A stretch of DNA of 64,000 nt, taken from NCBI RefSeq assembly GCF_013314535.1, contig NZ_JABUAE010000011.1, forward strand, positions 62,001 through 126,000, read 5' to 3'. Within the stretch, counting starts at the first letter, position 1. Each line of letters opens with the position of its first letter. Under the pieces are notes generated by a model, which ran no database searches, was not told the origin of the DNA, and saw nothing but the letters and a program-made list of their open reading frames with translations. The translations under genes and the position numbers were made by a program. The stretch comes from Bacillus sp. Xin1 (GTDB taxonomy: Bacteria > Bacillota > Bacilli > Bacillales > Bacillaceae_G). This document shows positions 29,268-37,778 of the stretch, piece after piece.

Positions 29268-30221
29268 TTACTCTCCGTTGTAGAGTTGGTTTAAATAATG
29301 GATCTCCGTTTGTAACCCGTCAGCCAATGAAATGGAAGGGGAATATTGTAGGAGGGAAGCTGCTTTAGAAATATCCGCCCATGTGTGTTTAGGCTCTCCA
29401 GGTATTGCGTTGAGAAAATGTATTTTTGCTGTCTTACCGAGTTTTTTCTCTAGCAAGGAAATGACATCTAAAACGGATGCTCGTTCTTTTCCACCAATAT
29501 TAATGATTTCACCTATTATATGATTTTGTGTTTCTAAAGCAGCTATGGTACCGCGTATACAGTCATCGATATAAGTAAAATCACGTGTTTGAGTTCCGTC
29601 ACCAAAAATAGTAAGAGGTTTATCTTCTAACATTTGTTTTATTAGTCTATGAAATGCCATATCAGGACGTTGGCGCGGTCCATATACTGTAAAATACCTT
29701 AGAATAACAATTGGTATATGGAAGTTTGTTTGATATATATGACATAGATGTTCTCCGCTTAACTTTGTCACACCATATGGTGATAAAGGGGTAGGAAACA
29801 AGTCTTCAGAAACTGATCCTGTTTTTTCACCATAAACAGAAGAAGTAGAGATATGAATAAATTTACTTAAATTTATATGCTTACAGGCTTCAAGTAAGCG
29901 CTGTGTAGCGAGAATGTTATTGGTAACATATGGATCGAAATCTTTCCCCCAACTTGTTCGTACACCGGGAATTGCAGCTAAATGATAGACAATATTTACA
30001 TTTTGTAAAAGCTTAGATAAATCAGTAGTTAAAATATCACCTTGTATAAATTGAAACCGTGGATGATTTTTGAATTGTTGTATATTTTGATGTTTTGATG
30101 TAGTGGGAGTAGGACCGATGAAATGATCGATCCCAATTAAATTGTAGGACTCGTTTTTGAGTAATGCTTGACATAGATGGGAACCAATAAAACCGGCTGC
30201 GCCTGTAACAAGAATTTTCAT
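29268..30221 (-). CDS. NAD-dependent nucleotide-sugar epimerase (extended SDR)
   Basis: A 317-residue extended short-chain dehydrogenase. The NAD-binding motif is GAAGFIGSHL at residues 7-16, the active-site YGVTK is near residue 148, and FTVYGPRQRPDMA and RDFTYIDD are the typical substrate-side blocks. It is closest in style to UDP-glucose/UDP-glucuronate 4-epimerases. Its start overlaps the stop of the upstream UDP-glucose dehydrogenase gene by four bases (ATGA), so the pair would make UDP-glucuronate and then UDP-galacturonate. They are next to coat genes, so the sugar may go to the spore surface. Confidence 0.87.
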   Translation of the reverse strand: MKILVTGAAGFIGSHLCQALLKNESYNLIGIDHFIGPTPTTSKHQNIQQFKNHPRFQFIQGDILTTDLSKLLQNVNIVYHLAAIPGVRTSWGKDFDPYVTNNILATQRLLEACKHINLSKFIHISTSSVYGEKTGSVSEDLFPTPLSPYGVTKLSGEHLCHIYQTNFHIPIVILRYFTVYGPRQRPDMAFHRLIKQMLEDKPLTIFGDGTQTRDFTYIDDCIRGTIAALETQNHIIGEIINIGGKERASVLDVISLLEKKLGKTAKIHFLNAIPGEPKHTWADISKAASLLQYSPSISLADGLQTEIHYLNQLYNGE

Positions 30222-31507
30222 GGACGACCAACTCCTATATATTGTAAACCATGTTTTTCTACTTCATTTTTTTCAATACAATTACGACCATCAACAATGG
30301 TACTTCCTCGCATCATTTTTTTCACTTGTTGCCAATCAAGTGTTTTAAATTCATTCCATTCTGTCGCAATGACTACACAATCAGAATTTATTATAGAAGA
30401 TTCCAAGTGGGTATGCTCTGTGACATGCTTTTTTAGAGGAGAAGGAAGGTGGGCTTTTGGATCATAGGTATGAATTTCGTAACCAAGAGGAATTAATTTT
30501 TCAATCAGTGTAATAGCAAGCGAATAGCGTATATCGTCTGTAAGCGGTTTGAAGGAAATTCCTAAGACTGTAATTCGGTTTGAATTAGAGTCTTTAAATT
30601 TGTTCTTAATTTTTTCAATATAGTAGTCTACTTGTGTGGAATTAATAGATTGAACAGCTTGTAAAATGAAAGGCTCGACTTGTTTGCTCTTCGCTGTATA
30701 GATTAATGAATTCAAATCTTTCGGGAAACAGGAGCCACCATATCCAATTCCAGCTTGGAGAAAATGAGGGTTAATTCGGAAATCGTACCCGATTCCTTTT
30801 GCTACTTCAGTAATATCAATTTGATATGCGTCGCAAATTCTAGCAATTTCATTGATAAAAGATATTTTTGTGGCTAAGAAAGCATTGGAAGTATATTTAA
30901 TCATCTCCGCACTATTTAAAGTTGTATGAAAGAATGGAGCTTTTATATCTTTATACATTTCTTGCATAATTTTAAGCGATTTTGTATCGTCTTTTTGTGT
31001 ACCTACCACTGTTCTATCTGGAAAGAGCATATCATGAACAGCGGATCCTTCTCGAAGAAATTCGGGATTAGAAACAATATTAAAAAGTGAGGCGTCTATC
31101 CCTTTTTTTATGAGCATTTCACTTATGAGTTGATTTGTACCAGGTGGAACTGTACTTTTTGTAATAATCGTTTTATATGATTTTATGTTTTGAGCTATTA
31201 CATCGATAACAGAATAAATGTATTGTAAATCCGTTTTTCCATTGGGGGCGGAAGGAGTTCCAACAGCAATCATAATAATAGGTATTTGATTAATAACTTG
31301 ACCAACATCACTACAAAATTTTAAACGATTTCTATTTTTATATAGAAGCTCTTTTAAATCCGGTTCGTAAATAGGAAGGTCACCTTTTTGAAGAATATCA
31401 ATTTTACTTTGGTCTTTATCAACACAAACAACATGATGTCCTAAATTTGCTAATACTGCTGCTGAGGTTAGTCCAACATAGCCAGAACCTATTATACATA
31501 TGTCCAT
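30218..31507 (-). CDS. UDP-glucose 6-dehydrogenase
   Basis: A 429-residue member of the UDP-glucose/GDP-mannose dehydrogenase family, oxidising UDP-glucose to UDP-glucuronate with two NAD+. The Rossmann motif GSGYVGLTSA is at residues 7-16. The catalytic cysteine is in GYGGSCFPKD near residue 260, and the C-terminal UDP-binding domain begins at VLGISFKPLTDDIR. The ATG at 31507 follows AAAGGTGAG; an upstream extension to 31600 is not family-like. It is in an operon with the epimerase and divergent from galU, which supplies its substrate. Confidence 0.92.
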   Translation of the reverse strand: MDICIIGSGYVGLTSAAVLANLGHHVVCVDKDQSKIDILQKGDLPIYEPDLKELLYKNRNRLKFCSDVGQVINQIPIIMIAVGTPSAPNGKTDLQYIYSVIDVIAQNIKSYKTIITKSTVPPGTNQLISEMLIKKGIDASLFNIVSNPEFLREGSAVHDMLFPDRTVVGTQKDDTKSLKIMQEMYKDIKAPFFHTTLNSAEMIKYTSNAFLATKISFINEIARICDAYQIDITEVAKGIGYDFRINPHFLQAGIGYGGSCFPKDLNSLIYTAKSKQVEPFILQAVQSINSTQVDYYIEKIKNKFKDSNSNRITVLGISFKPLTDDIRYSLAITLIEKLIPLGYEIHTYDPKAHLPSPLKKHVTEHTHLESSIINSDCVVIATEWNEFKTLDWQQVKKMMRGSTIVDGRNCIEKNEVEKHGLQYIGVGRP

Positions 31508-31709
31508 AATAAGGCACTCACCTTTCTGAAAATTTGTACCTGCTTTTATATTATATTGATGGACAAGTCTGACTTGTGCCATATCAAAAGCCCTATTCAT
31601 ACGATAAACGATAGGGATGGATAAGTTAAATGCCTTTTTTTGATAGATTGATGAGCGGGTAACGGATTACTGAATATACTATTGGAAATAGGATGAAGGA
31701 GCGAGGATC

Positions 31710-32531
31710 GTGATAAAAAAAGCAATAATTCCAGCTGCTGGTTATGGAACGCGTAGCCTACCTATTACAAAAGTAGTTCCAAAAGAGATGTTTCCGATAG
31801 GAAATAAACCTGCGATTCATTATATTGTAGAAGAAGCTGTAAAATCTGGAGTTGAACAAATATTAATTGTTCTTTCAAGAACAAAGAATTTAATAGTTGA
31901 TTATTTTGATTATTCATTAGAATTGGAAGCGTTTTTAAAAAGAGAGGATAAATCACATTTATTAAATGAATTTTCTATTCCGGATATTCAAATTCATTAT
32001 ACGAGGCAACCGTATGCAAGGGGACTGGGTGAAGCAATAAAACTAACGGAAACATTTATAGGAAATGATCCTTTTGCTGTACTTTTACCAGATGATATCG
32101 TAATTTCGGATAAAGAACCAGCTTTAAATCAATTGATTAAGATATACCAAGAGACAAACAGTAGTGTAATAGGTATCCATACAGTACCGGACGAAGCTTT
32201 AGGAAAATATGGAATTATAAAAGGGGATATAGTAAAAAAGGATTATATGCAAATTACAGATATTGTTGAAAAACCGAAAGTAAATCCCCCATCTAATTTT
32301 GCAGTGATTGGTCGGTATGTTTTTACACCAGATATTTTTCCGTTGTTAAAAAACATAAAGCCTGGAGTCGGGGGAGAGTATCAACTCACTGACGCGATCC
32401 ATTCTTTACTTACAATGAAAAACGTGTATGGGAAAATCATTGATGGAAACAGATATGATATTGGACAAGAAGATGAATATATTCAACTTCTTAATCTTAT
32501 CTATGGACAAAATAAAGGAAGTAAGAATTAA
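31710..32531 (+). CDS. galU: UTP--glucose-1-phosphate uridylyltransferase
   Basis: A 273-residue nucleotidyltransferase that makes UDP-glucose. The signature PAAGYGTRSLPITKVVPKEM is at residues 8-27 (the usual form is AAGLGTRFLP), EKP follows at about 190, and PGVGGEYQLTDAI near 215. It is slightly shorter than housekeeping GalU/GtaB (about 290 residues) and has substitutions at usually invariant sites, so I take it for a second, dedicated copy. The GTG at 31710 follows GAAGGAGCGAGG. It diverges from the UDP-glucose dehydrogenase operon; together they form a UDP-uronate supply unit. Confidence 0.88.
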   Translation: MIKKAIIPAAGYGTRSLPITKVVPKEMFPIGNKPAIHYIVEEAVKSGVEQILIVLSRTKNLIVDYFDYSLELEAFLKREDKSHLLNEFSIPDIQIHYTRQPYARGLGEAIKLTETFIGNDPFAVLLPDDIVISDKEPALNQLIKIYQETNSSVIGIHTVPDEALGKYGIIKGDIVKKDYMQITDIVEKPKVNPPSNFAVIGRYVFTPDIFPLLKNIKPGVGGEYQLTDAIHSLLTMKNVYGKIIDGNRYDIGQEDEYIQLLNLIYGQNKGSKN

Positions 32532-32549
32532 AGGGTGGTAATGTTTTCT

Positions 32550-32595
32550 CATGCATGTGAGTAGTCTAATAAGTGTTTATTAAACTACTCACATG
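32550..32595. repeat. Perfect 14-bp inverted repeat at the 5' end of a kinase fragment
   Basis: TGCATGTGAGTAGT and its exact complement ACTACTCACATGCA are separated by an 18-base loop. There is no T-run after it. It begins 20 bases after the galU stop and could end that transcript, but it also overlaps the start of the fragment that follows. Confidence 0.75.
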
Positions 32596-32938
32596 CATTG
32601 TTGTAGATTTTGAATCAATTACTTATGGAGATTGCATAGAAGGATTAGCGTGGCTTATAAAGTGGTATTCTCGGACGAAAGGAATATCCTCACATGAAGT
32701 TTGTCCTAAAGTTGCTCAAGCATTTTTGAAGGGATATGATGCAGGTGATTTTTTAGATTCGACTGATTACGAAAGACTGTCCTCGTTATTATGGTTGTCT
32801 GGTTGCTTGAATTGGAATTTTGTTAAGAAGACATTTGAAATTTTAGAAGGAGAAAATTGTGAAAGGTTACTTGAAGAACATCTAGAATTTTTTAAGTTAC
32901 GAGGAGAAAAATTATATTACTTATTAAAGGTAAATTGA
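32573..32938 (+). pseudogene. Aminoglycoside-phosphotransferase-like C-terminal fragment
   Basis: A 121-codon frame starting at a GTG without a ribosome site, inside the inverted repeat. From codon 10 it reads VVDFESITYGDCIEGLAWL, which matches the metal-binding (DFG-like) segment and following helix of APH/choline-kinase-type phosphotransferases (Pfam APH). The helical C-terminus (FLKGYDAGDFLDSTDYERL) also fits. The nucleotide-binding lobe and the HGD catalytic loop are missing, so the gene is 5'-truncated and inactive. Confidence 0.6.
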
Positions 32939-32993
32939 TTATTTCTTTTTTATTGAAATAAAGAGTCGAGGTACGAAAAAGGAGGAAGAAACA

Positions 32994-33509
32994 TTGTATC
33001 AAAATACTCTTGAAGGTTATCAAATTAGAACTGCACATGGCGAGGAAAGTATTCTCATTATCCATATGCTAAAAGAAGTTGCACAGTGGTTAAAAGAGAA
33101 AGAAATCGACCAGTGGCAGTATCTCTTAGCAGGTGAAGATGACGAAGAGATCATTCAAGCTGTAAACAATAAAAATACTTACATCATTTTAAAAGAGAAT
33201 GAAATAATAGGTACTTTTACCCTGTCTTCCATACAAAGTGAATGGGATCGCCATATTTTTGGTGAAGACGCTCTTTCTGATTCACTATATTTACATAGAC
33301 TAGCGATTATCCCTAAGTGTATGAAAAATAGAATAGGCGAAGGGGCTTTGATGTGGATTCAAGATAATATGAATACTGAAAAAACGTTCTTAAAGTTAGA
33401 TTGTGTTGCAAATAATACACAACTAAACAATTTCTACAAAAATAATGGTTTTGAGCATTTCGGTGTGGTTGATGGTCATAATAAGTATCGAAAAAGGATG
33501 GGGAAATAG
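32994..33509 (+). CDS. GNAT-family N-acetyltransferase
   Basis: A 171-residue acetyltransferase starting at TTG eight bases after AAAAAGGAGG. The fold is seen in order: an N-terminal strand-helix (QIRTAHGEESILIIHMLKEV), ENEIIGTFTL, LYLHRLAIIPKCMKNRIGEGAL (the acetyl-CoA site, with a degenerate R-x-x-G-x-G/A loop), LKLDCVANNTQLNNFY and YKNNGFEHFG. The substrate is unknown. It is monocistronic, with a terminator overlapping its stop codon. Confidence 0.87.
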   Translation: MYQNTLEGYQIRTAHGEESILIIHMLKEVAQWLKEKEIDQWQYLLAGEDDEEIIQAVNNKNTYIILKENEIIGTFTLSSIQSEWDRHIFGEDALSDSLYLHRLAIIPKCMKNRIGEGALMWIQDNMNTEKTFLKLDCVANNTQLNNFYKNNGFEHFGVVDGHNKYRKRMGK

Positions 33510-33524
33510 TCCCATCCTTTTTCG
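33491..33524 (+). terminator. Terminator overlapping the GNAT stop codon
   Basis: Perfect stem AAAAAGGATGGG / CCCATCCTTTTT; the stop codon is in the loop. Confidence 0.85.
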
Positions 33525-33633
33525 GATAGTTGGTTTACACTCACATCTTACAGTTGTTATTTAATATATACAGAAAAAAGAGGAGTACGAACTATTTATA
33601 CAGAATATTTAGATAAATGGAGGTGCAGAGGAA

Positions 33634-34962
33634 TTGAGTCAAATTGAATTAGAAAACAAAATCGTAAAAACAAGGCAGGAGAAACAAATCATTCTTCGTT
33701 TTATCCTTGCTAGTTTGATAGGTATCTTTATGTTTTTTGTGCCTGTTACAATCAATGGTACGTCATCAATCATGATTGATCACATTGTATCTTGGATTCG
33801 AGCAGTGATGCCATCAGCTGTCCCATATTATGCTTTATTTGTCATGACAATTGGTGCAATATATCCGTTTTATACAAAGAAATGGAATGCGTCCATTGTA
33901 GATATGTGCTTTTCACTCTTAAAAGTAATTGGAGTCATATTTGGAGTATTGTACTGTTTTAAAATAGGGCCAGCGTGGTTTTTTGCTCCCGATGTTGGAC
34001 CATTTTTGTATGAGAAGTTAGTCGTTTCAGTAAGCTTACTTGTTCCAATTGGATCGGCATTTTTAGCATTATTAGTTGGTTATGGCCTATTAGAGTTTAT
34101 TGGTACGTTTTGTAGACCAATTATGAGGCCACTATGGAAAACACCGGGACGATCAGCAATTGATGCAGTTGCTTCTTTTGTTGGGAGTTATTCTTTGGCC
34201 TTGCTCATTACTAATCGTGTGTACAAAGAAGGAAAGTATACGACTAAAGAAGCAGCAATTATTGCGACAGGTTTTTCAACGGTTTCGGCAACATTTATGA
34301 TCATCATTGCCAAAACATTAAACATTATGCACTTATGGAATTTATATTTTTGGACCACACTTATCGTAACATTCATTGTAACCGCTATCACTGTGAGAAT
34401 CCCACCACTACGAACAAAACCAGATACATACATTACTAAAGAAGGTTTTCCAGAACCAGTCTATAAAGAGAAGATGTTAGAACGTGCTTGGGAAGATGCA
34501 TTAGAAGTATCAAAATCTGCGCCAAGTGTGATGAAAAATATTTTAATCAACCTAAAAGACGGATTCATTATGACGATGGGAATTTTGCCATCTATTATGT
34601 CAGTTGGATTAATCGGTATTTTACTAGCAAAGTATACGCCGGTATTTGATTGGATTAGTTATATTTTTTATCCATTTACATGGCTGCTGCAACTTCCAGA
34701 AGCCGAACTAGCCGCAAAAGCAGCATCAGTTGGAATTGCTGAGATGTTTTTACCATCATTACTTGTTGTGAGTGCGCCGCTTGTAACTAAGTTTGTCATT
34801 GCCGTTGTATCGGTATCATCTATTTTATTTTTTTCAGCGTCGATTCCATGTATTTTGTCTACAGATATTCCGTTAAAAGTTTCTGAACTTATTATTTTGT
34901 ATGTGCAAAGAACAATATTAACATTGGTGATTATTACGCCAATTGCATATGTGTTGCTTTAA
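33634..34962 (+). CDS. YjiH-family membrane protein (nucleoside-recognition Gate domain)
   Basis: A 442-residue integral membrane protein with about 10-11 hydrophobic helices. It carries two Gate-type repeats, one around residues 140-215 (VGYGLLEFIG, GRSAIDAVASFVGSYSLALLITNRVY) and one near 330-410. YjiH proteins are putative transporters of unknown substrate. The start is a TTG; GGAGGTGCAGAGGA lies just before it. There is no operon partner. Confidence 0.85.
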   Translation: MSQIELENKIVKTRQEKQIILRFILASLIGIFMFFVPVTINGTSSIMIDHIVSWIRAVMPSAVPYYALFVMTIGAIYPFYTKKWNASIVDMCFSLLKVIGVIFGVLYCFKIGPAWFFAPDVGPFLYEKLVVSVSLLVPIGSAFLALLVGYGLLEFIGTFCRPIMRPLWKTPGRSAIDAVASFVGSYSLALLITNRVYKEGKYTTKEAAIIATGFSTVSATFMIIIAKTLNIMHLWNLYFWTTLIVTFIVTAITVRIPPLRTKPDTYITKEGFPEPVYKEKMLERAWEDALEVSKSAPSVMKNILINLKDGFIMTMGILPSIMSVGLIGILLAKYTPVFDWISYIFYPFTWLLQLPEAELAAKAASVGIAEMFLPSLLVVSAPLVTKFVIAVVSVSSILFFSASIPCILSTDIPLKVSELIILYVQRTILTLVIITPIAYVLL

Positions 34963-35101
34963 GAGTGTAAAGGTCACTCTTATATTATTAAAGTGATTTC
35001 TTTTGGATTTCTAGTAAAAGAAATTTTTGGGTAGGAACCATTCACCATGTACAAGCTTTGGCATGTATACGGTTATTGAAATAAATAATGGGAGAGATAA
35101 T

Positions 35102-35251
35102 ATGGATTCTTTGTTGTTTGGAATGTTGGGAGGAATTATATTTAGTATCATTATGATCGGAGTTCAAATTAAATTGAGATTGCAATCTATTGAAAATTTG
35201 TTAGAAAAAATTTTAGAGCACAAAAATAATAATTCAGAGGAAAGGGATTGA
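35102..35251 (+). CDS. Small single-pass membrane protein
   Basis: A 49-residue protein with one hydrophobic segment (residues 4-22, LLFGMLGGIIFSIIMIGV), then a charged helix (RLQSIENLLEKILEHK) that could form a coiled coil. The ATG at 35102 follows GGGAGAG; the longer frame from 35027 is not protein-like. A terminator follows closely, which supports a real small gene. Function is unknown. Confidence 0.65.
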   Translation: MDSLLFGMLGGIIFSIIMIGVQIKLRLQSIENLLEKILEHKNNNSEERD

Positions 35252-35270
35252 ATTTACTTTGAGAGATGAA

Positions 35271-35306
35271 AAAGGCTCACTTACGTTATAAAAGTGAGTC
35301 TTTTTT
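35271..35306 (+). terminator. Terminator after the small membrane protein gene
   Basis: Stem AAGGCTCACTT / AAGTGAGTCTT, near-perfect, followed by T4. Confidence 0.85.
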
Positions 35307-35411
35307 CTGTATTATTGGATTTTAAGTGATAGAAAATGGAGTTTTGAATATTTTGATATATACTGAGCGGCAAACTATAATATAGCTAGATACATAGAAA
35401 AGGGGATTTTT

Positions 35412-35990
35412 ATGGAGATAGTAAATGAAAGAGCAATGTTACGATTAATGGGTGCAAATGATGTAGAAAAATTGTTTTCAATTGTGGAAGGAAATAAGGA
35501 GATATGGACGTATTTAATATTTAAAATGGAAAGCTATCAAGATATGGAGAGATATGTTGAAACGGCAGTAAAACGTTATATAAGGGGAACGGATTTACCA
35601 TTTGTTGTGATAGATCAAAAAACGAATGAAGTTGTAGGGAGTACACGTTTGTATAGTATTTCCAATGATAACAAAACGGTTGAACTTGGTCAAACTTGGT
35701 ATCATCCGAGTGTACAACGAACAAGTATCAATACCGAATGTAAGTACATGTTATTACAATATGCGTTTGAAGAATTGCAAATGCTGCGTGTGCAAATAAA
35801 GACAGATTTGCGCAATGAAAAAGCACAGCGCGCAATTGAAAGGCTTGGTGCGGTAAAAGAAGGTGTACTAAGAAATGAGAGAAAGTTGCCGAGTGGCTAT
35901 GTCAGGGATGCGGTTGTATATAGCATCATTTCGAGTGAGTGGCCAGTTGTGAAAGAACAACTACTGAAAAAAATGGATTTGTATAAATAG
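35412..35990 (+). CDS. GNAT acetyltransferase, RimJ/RimL type
   Basis: A 192-residue member of the Acetyltransf_3 group, which includes ribosomal-protein and antibiotic N-acetyltransferases. Recognisable blocks are RLMGANDVEKLF, VVGSTRLYSI, VELGQTWYHPSVQRTSINTE and YAFEELQMLRVQIKTDLRNEKAQRAIERLGAVKEGVLR, split here only by convention. AGAAAAGGGG lies 10 bases before the ATG. Nine bases separate its stop from the next GNAT gene, so the two probably form an operon. Confidence 0.88.
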   Translation: MEIVNERAMLRLMGANDVEKLFSIVEGNKEIWTYLIFKMESYQDMERYVETAVKRYIRGTDLPFVVIDQKTNEVVGSTRLYSISNDNKTVELGQTWYHPSVQRTSINTECKYMLLQYAFEELQMLRVQIKTDLRNEKAQRAIERLGAVKEGVLRNERKLPSGYVRDAVVYSIISSEWPVVKEQLLKKMDLYK

Positions 35991-35999
35991 GAGGCATAT

Positions 36000-36497
36000 A
36001 TGACAAATATTGAAACAAAGAGACTGAAGATGATTCCCTTTACATTAGAGTTTGTTGAGGCAACGATAAAAGGAAGGGAAGAGCTACAAGAAATCATACC
36101 ATATAAAATATCTTTAGAATGGCCCATGTCTGATTATAAAGATATTTTATCGTGGATTGCAGAAGGTTTACGAAAAAATCCGAAGCAAAGTAAGTGGAGT
36201 GGCCTTATTATTCATAAGGAAGATAATGTGATTATTGGTGATATGGGTTGTAAAGGTGCACCTGATTCAATGGGTACAGTAGAGATTGGATATAGTATTG
36301 TGCCAGAATATCAAGGGAATGGCTATGCAACTGAAATGGCAAAAGCTTTCGTTGAATGGCTACAGCAGACTAATGAGGTGCAAATCATTAAAGCAGATTG
36401 TTTCAAGAGTAATATTGCCTCAAGTAAGGTTTTAGAAAAAACAGGATTCAAATGTGTACTGGAAGAACACCATATGAGATATTGGATTATAAAATAG
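36000..36497 (+). CDS. GNAT acetyltransferase
   Basis: A 165-residue GNAT protein, second of a pair. The N-terminus ETKRLKMIPFTLEF is typical of the RimJ-like group, followed by IIGDMGCKG, VEIGYSIVPEYQGNGYATEM (acetyl-CoA loop Q-G-N-G-Y-A) and a C-terminal KSNIASSKVLEKTGF. It is preceded by AGGAGG. The two neighbouring enzymes are not close copies of each other, so they probably have different substrates. Confidence 0.88.
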   Translation: MTNIETKRLKMIPFTLEFVEATIKGREELQEIIPYKISLEWPMSDYKDILSWIAEGLRKNPKQSKWSGLIIHKEDNVIIGDMGCKGAPDSMGTVEIGYSIVPEYQGNGYATEMAKAFVEWLQQTNEVQIIKADCFKSNIASSKVLEKTGFKCVLEEHHMRYWIIK

Positions 36498-36830
36498 ATA
36501 GAAAAAAGAGGTGCGTTGCTATGAAAATAGAAAAATCCCTTCTTTTTTTCTTACAAAATGATTACTTCTTTTATATACTTTTGTTTCATCATTCCCTTCT
36601 GTGAAGAAATTCGTTACAATAGAGTTGCATAAGAAATTTTGTACATAAATCAAATTCATAAAATATGAACCACAAAAAATAGTAAATTAAAAATCCTCTA
36701 TTTGAATGAAAACCCTTTATAGCACCAATTAATTGTTGAGAAAAGTGCCTTCTTTCAAATGAACTCAAATATAATGATTTAAAATAGATTATTTTTTAGA
36801 AGTATGGATAATGCACGGGGGCCAGTACAA
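36498..36830. other. Intergenic region, no gene seen
   Basis: AT-rich, with no clear hairpin terminator for the GNAT pair and no coding frame. A GGGGG-containing ribosome site for the YdcF gene lies at the right end. Confidence 0.45.
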
Positions 36831-37460
36831 ATGAAACAAAATAAGAAAAGTAAAAAAAGAAGAGTCTTGCAAGTGTTCTTGCTCATGGTTAGTTCTATCA
36901 TTCTATTTGTAAGTTATGCAGCTTACGATATTTGGAGTTATCGCTTTAAAACGGATGAGGTGGATACAGATGCTGCTGTTGTACTAGGGGCGGCTTCTTG
37001 GAACGGAAAACCATCTCCTGTATTTCGTGAAAGAATCAATCATGCGATTTCTTTGTATAAGAATGGAAGTATTAAAAAAATTATTTTTACAGGTGGTACG
37101 AAATTTGAAGCAGAGCAGGAAGAAGCACGTACTGCGAAAGCGTATGCATTAAAGCATAATGTAAAGGATGAAGATATATTAATTGAAACACAGTCGCGTT
37201 TTACAGAAGATAATTTAAAGAATGCGAAACAGGTTGGAATTGATAATGGCTTACATACATACACGATTGTAAGTGATCCTCTTCATATGAAGCGAGCGAT
37301 GAAAATAGCGAAGCATATTGGGATGGATGCATATGCATCACCAACGCCAACGTCAGCATATAAAACATTAGATACAGAAATTCCATTTTTCTTTAAAGAG
37401 TTATGTTCTTATATTGGGTATGTCGCATCGTTACCTTTACGTATTTTGAAAGGTGATTAA
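36831..37460 (+). CDS. YdcF/SanA-family protein (DUF218)
   Basis: A 209-residue membrane-anchored protein: basic N-terminus (KKSKKRR), one membrane helix at residues 12-32, then an external DUF218 domain. The domain has DAAVVLGA near 53, IIFTGG near 85, ESQSRFTEDNLKNA-type block near 130 and VSDPLHMKRAM near 150. Relatives (SanA, ElyC) act in cell-envelope homeostasis. The ATG at 36831 follows CGGGGGCC; an ATG at 36804 has no site. Confidence 0.85.
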   Translation: MKQNKKSKKRRVLQVFLLMVSSIILFVSYAAYDIWSYRFKTDEVDTDAAVVLGAASWNGKPSPVFRERINHAISLYKNGSIKKIIFTGGTKFEAEQEEARTAKAYALKHNVKDEDILIETQSRFTEDNLKNAKQVGIDNGLHTYTIVSDPLHMKRAMKIAKHIGMDAYASPTPTSAYKTLDTEIPFFFKELCSYIGYVASLPLRILKGD

Positions 37461-37469
37461 AAAATAAAG

Positions 37470-37518
37470 AAAAGGATAGACAAAGGTAGAGTGGTTCTAC
37501 GGAGTCTATCCTTTTTTA
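37470..37518 (+). terminator. Terminator after the YdcF gene
   Basis: Stem AAAAGGATAGAC / GTCTATCCTTTT, perfect 12 bp with a 22-base loop and T6. Confidence 0.85.
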
Positions 37519-37582
37519 TATAAAGATGGGTTGGGGTTTCTATATATTTACAAATTATTGGAAAATTTTAAAATAAAAAACC

Positions 37583-37611
37583 TTGTATTTTCATCGGAAT
37601 AGTGACACAAT
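37583..37611 (+). promoter_or_regulatory. Probable sigma-A promoter of the metQ riboswitch operon
   Basis: TTGTAT (37583-37588), 17-base spacer, CACAAT (37606-37611), about 20 bases before the S-box. Confidence 0.55.
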
Positions 37612-37631
37612 AGAGAGCATAATCAAATATA

Positions 37632-37763
37632 ATCTTATCGAGAGAAGTGGAGGGAACGGCCCGATGAAACTTCAGCAACCTATTTGTAATAAAAAGGTGC
37701 TAATTCCGAGTAGATAAGAAGGAAAAGAAATGACAACCTTCTTATATGTAAGGTTGTTTTTTA
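37632..37763 (+). ncRNA. SAM-I riboswitch (S-box) with terminator
   Basis: Aptamer from about 37632 (ATCTTATCGAGAG) to 37722 (GATAAGAAGG). Diagnostic blocks are GAGAAGTGGAGGGAACGGCC, CGATGAAACTTCAGCAACC and AAAGGTGCTAATTCC. A terminator follows at 37733-37763 (ACAACCTT / AAGGTTGT, T6). It controls the methionine-type ABC transporter operon downstream, turned on when SAM is low. Confidence 0.96.
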
Positions 37764-37778
37764 ATAGGAGGAGAAAGG

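Noticed and set aside
28915-29283. Lysine-rich 122-residue open frame
   Set aside because: It is the shifted frame of the acidic repeat gene (GAA read as AAG) and runs through the terminator.
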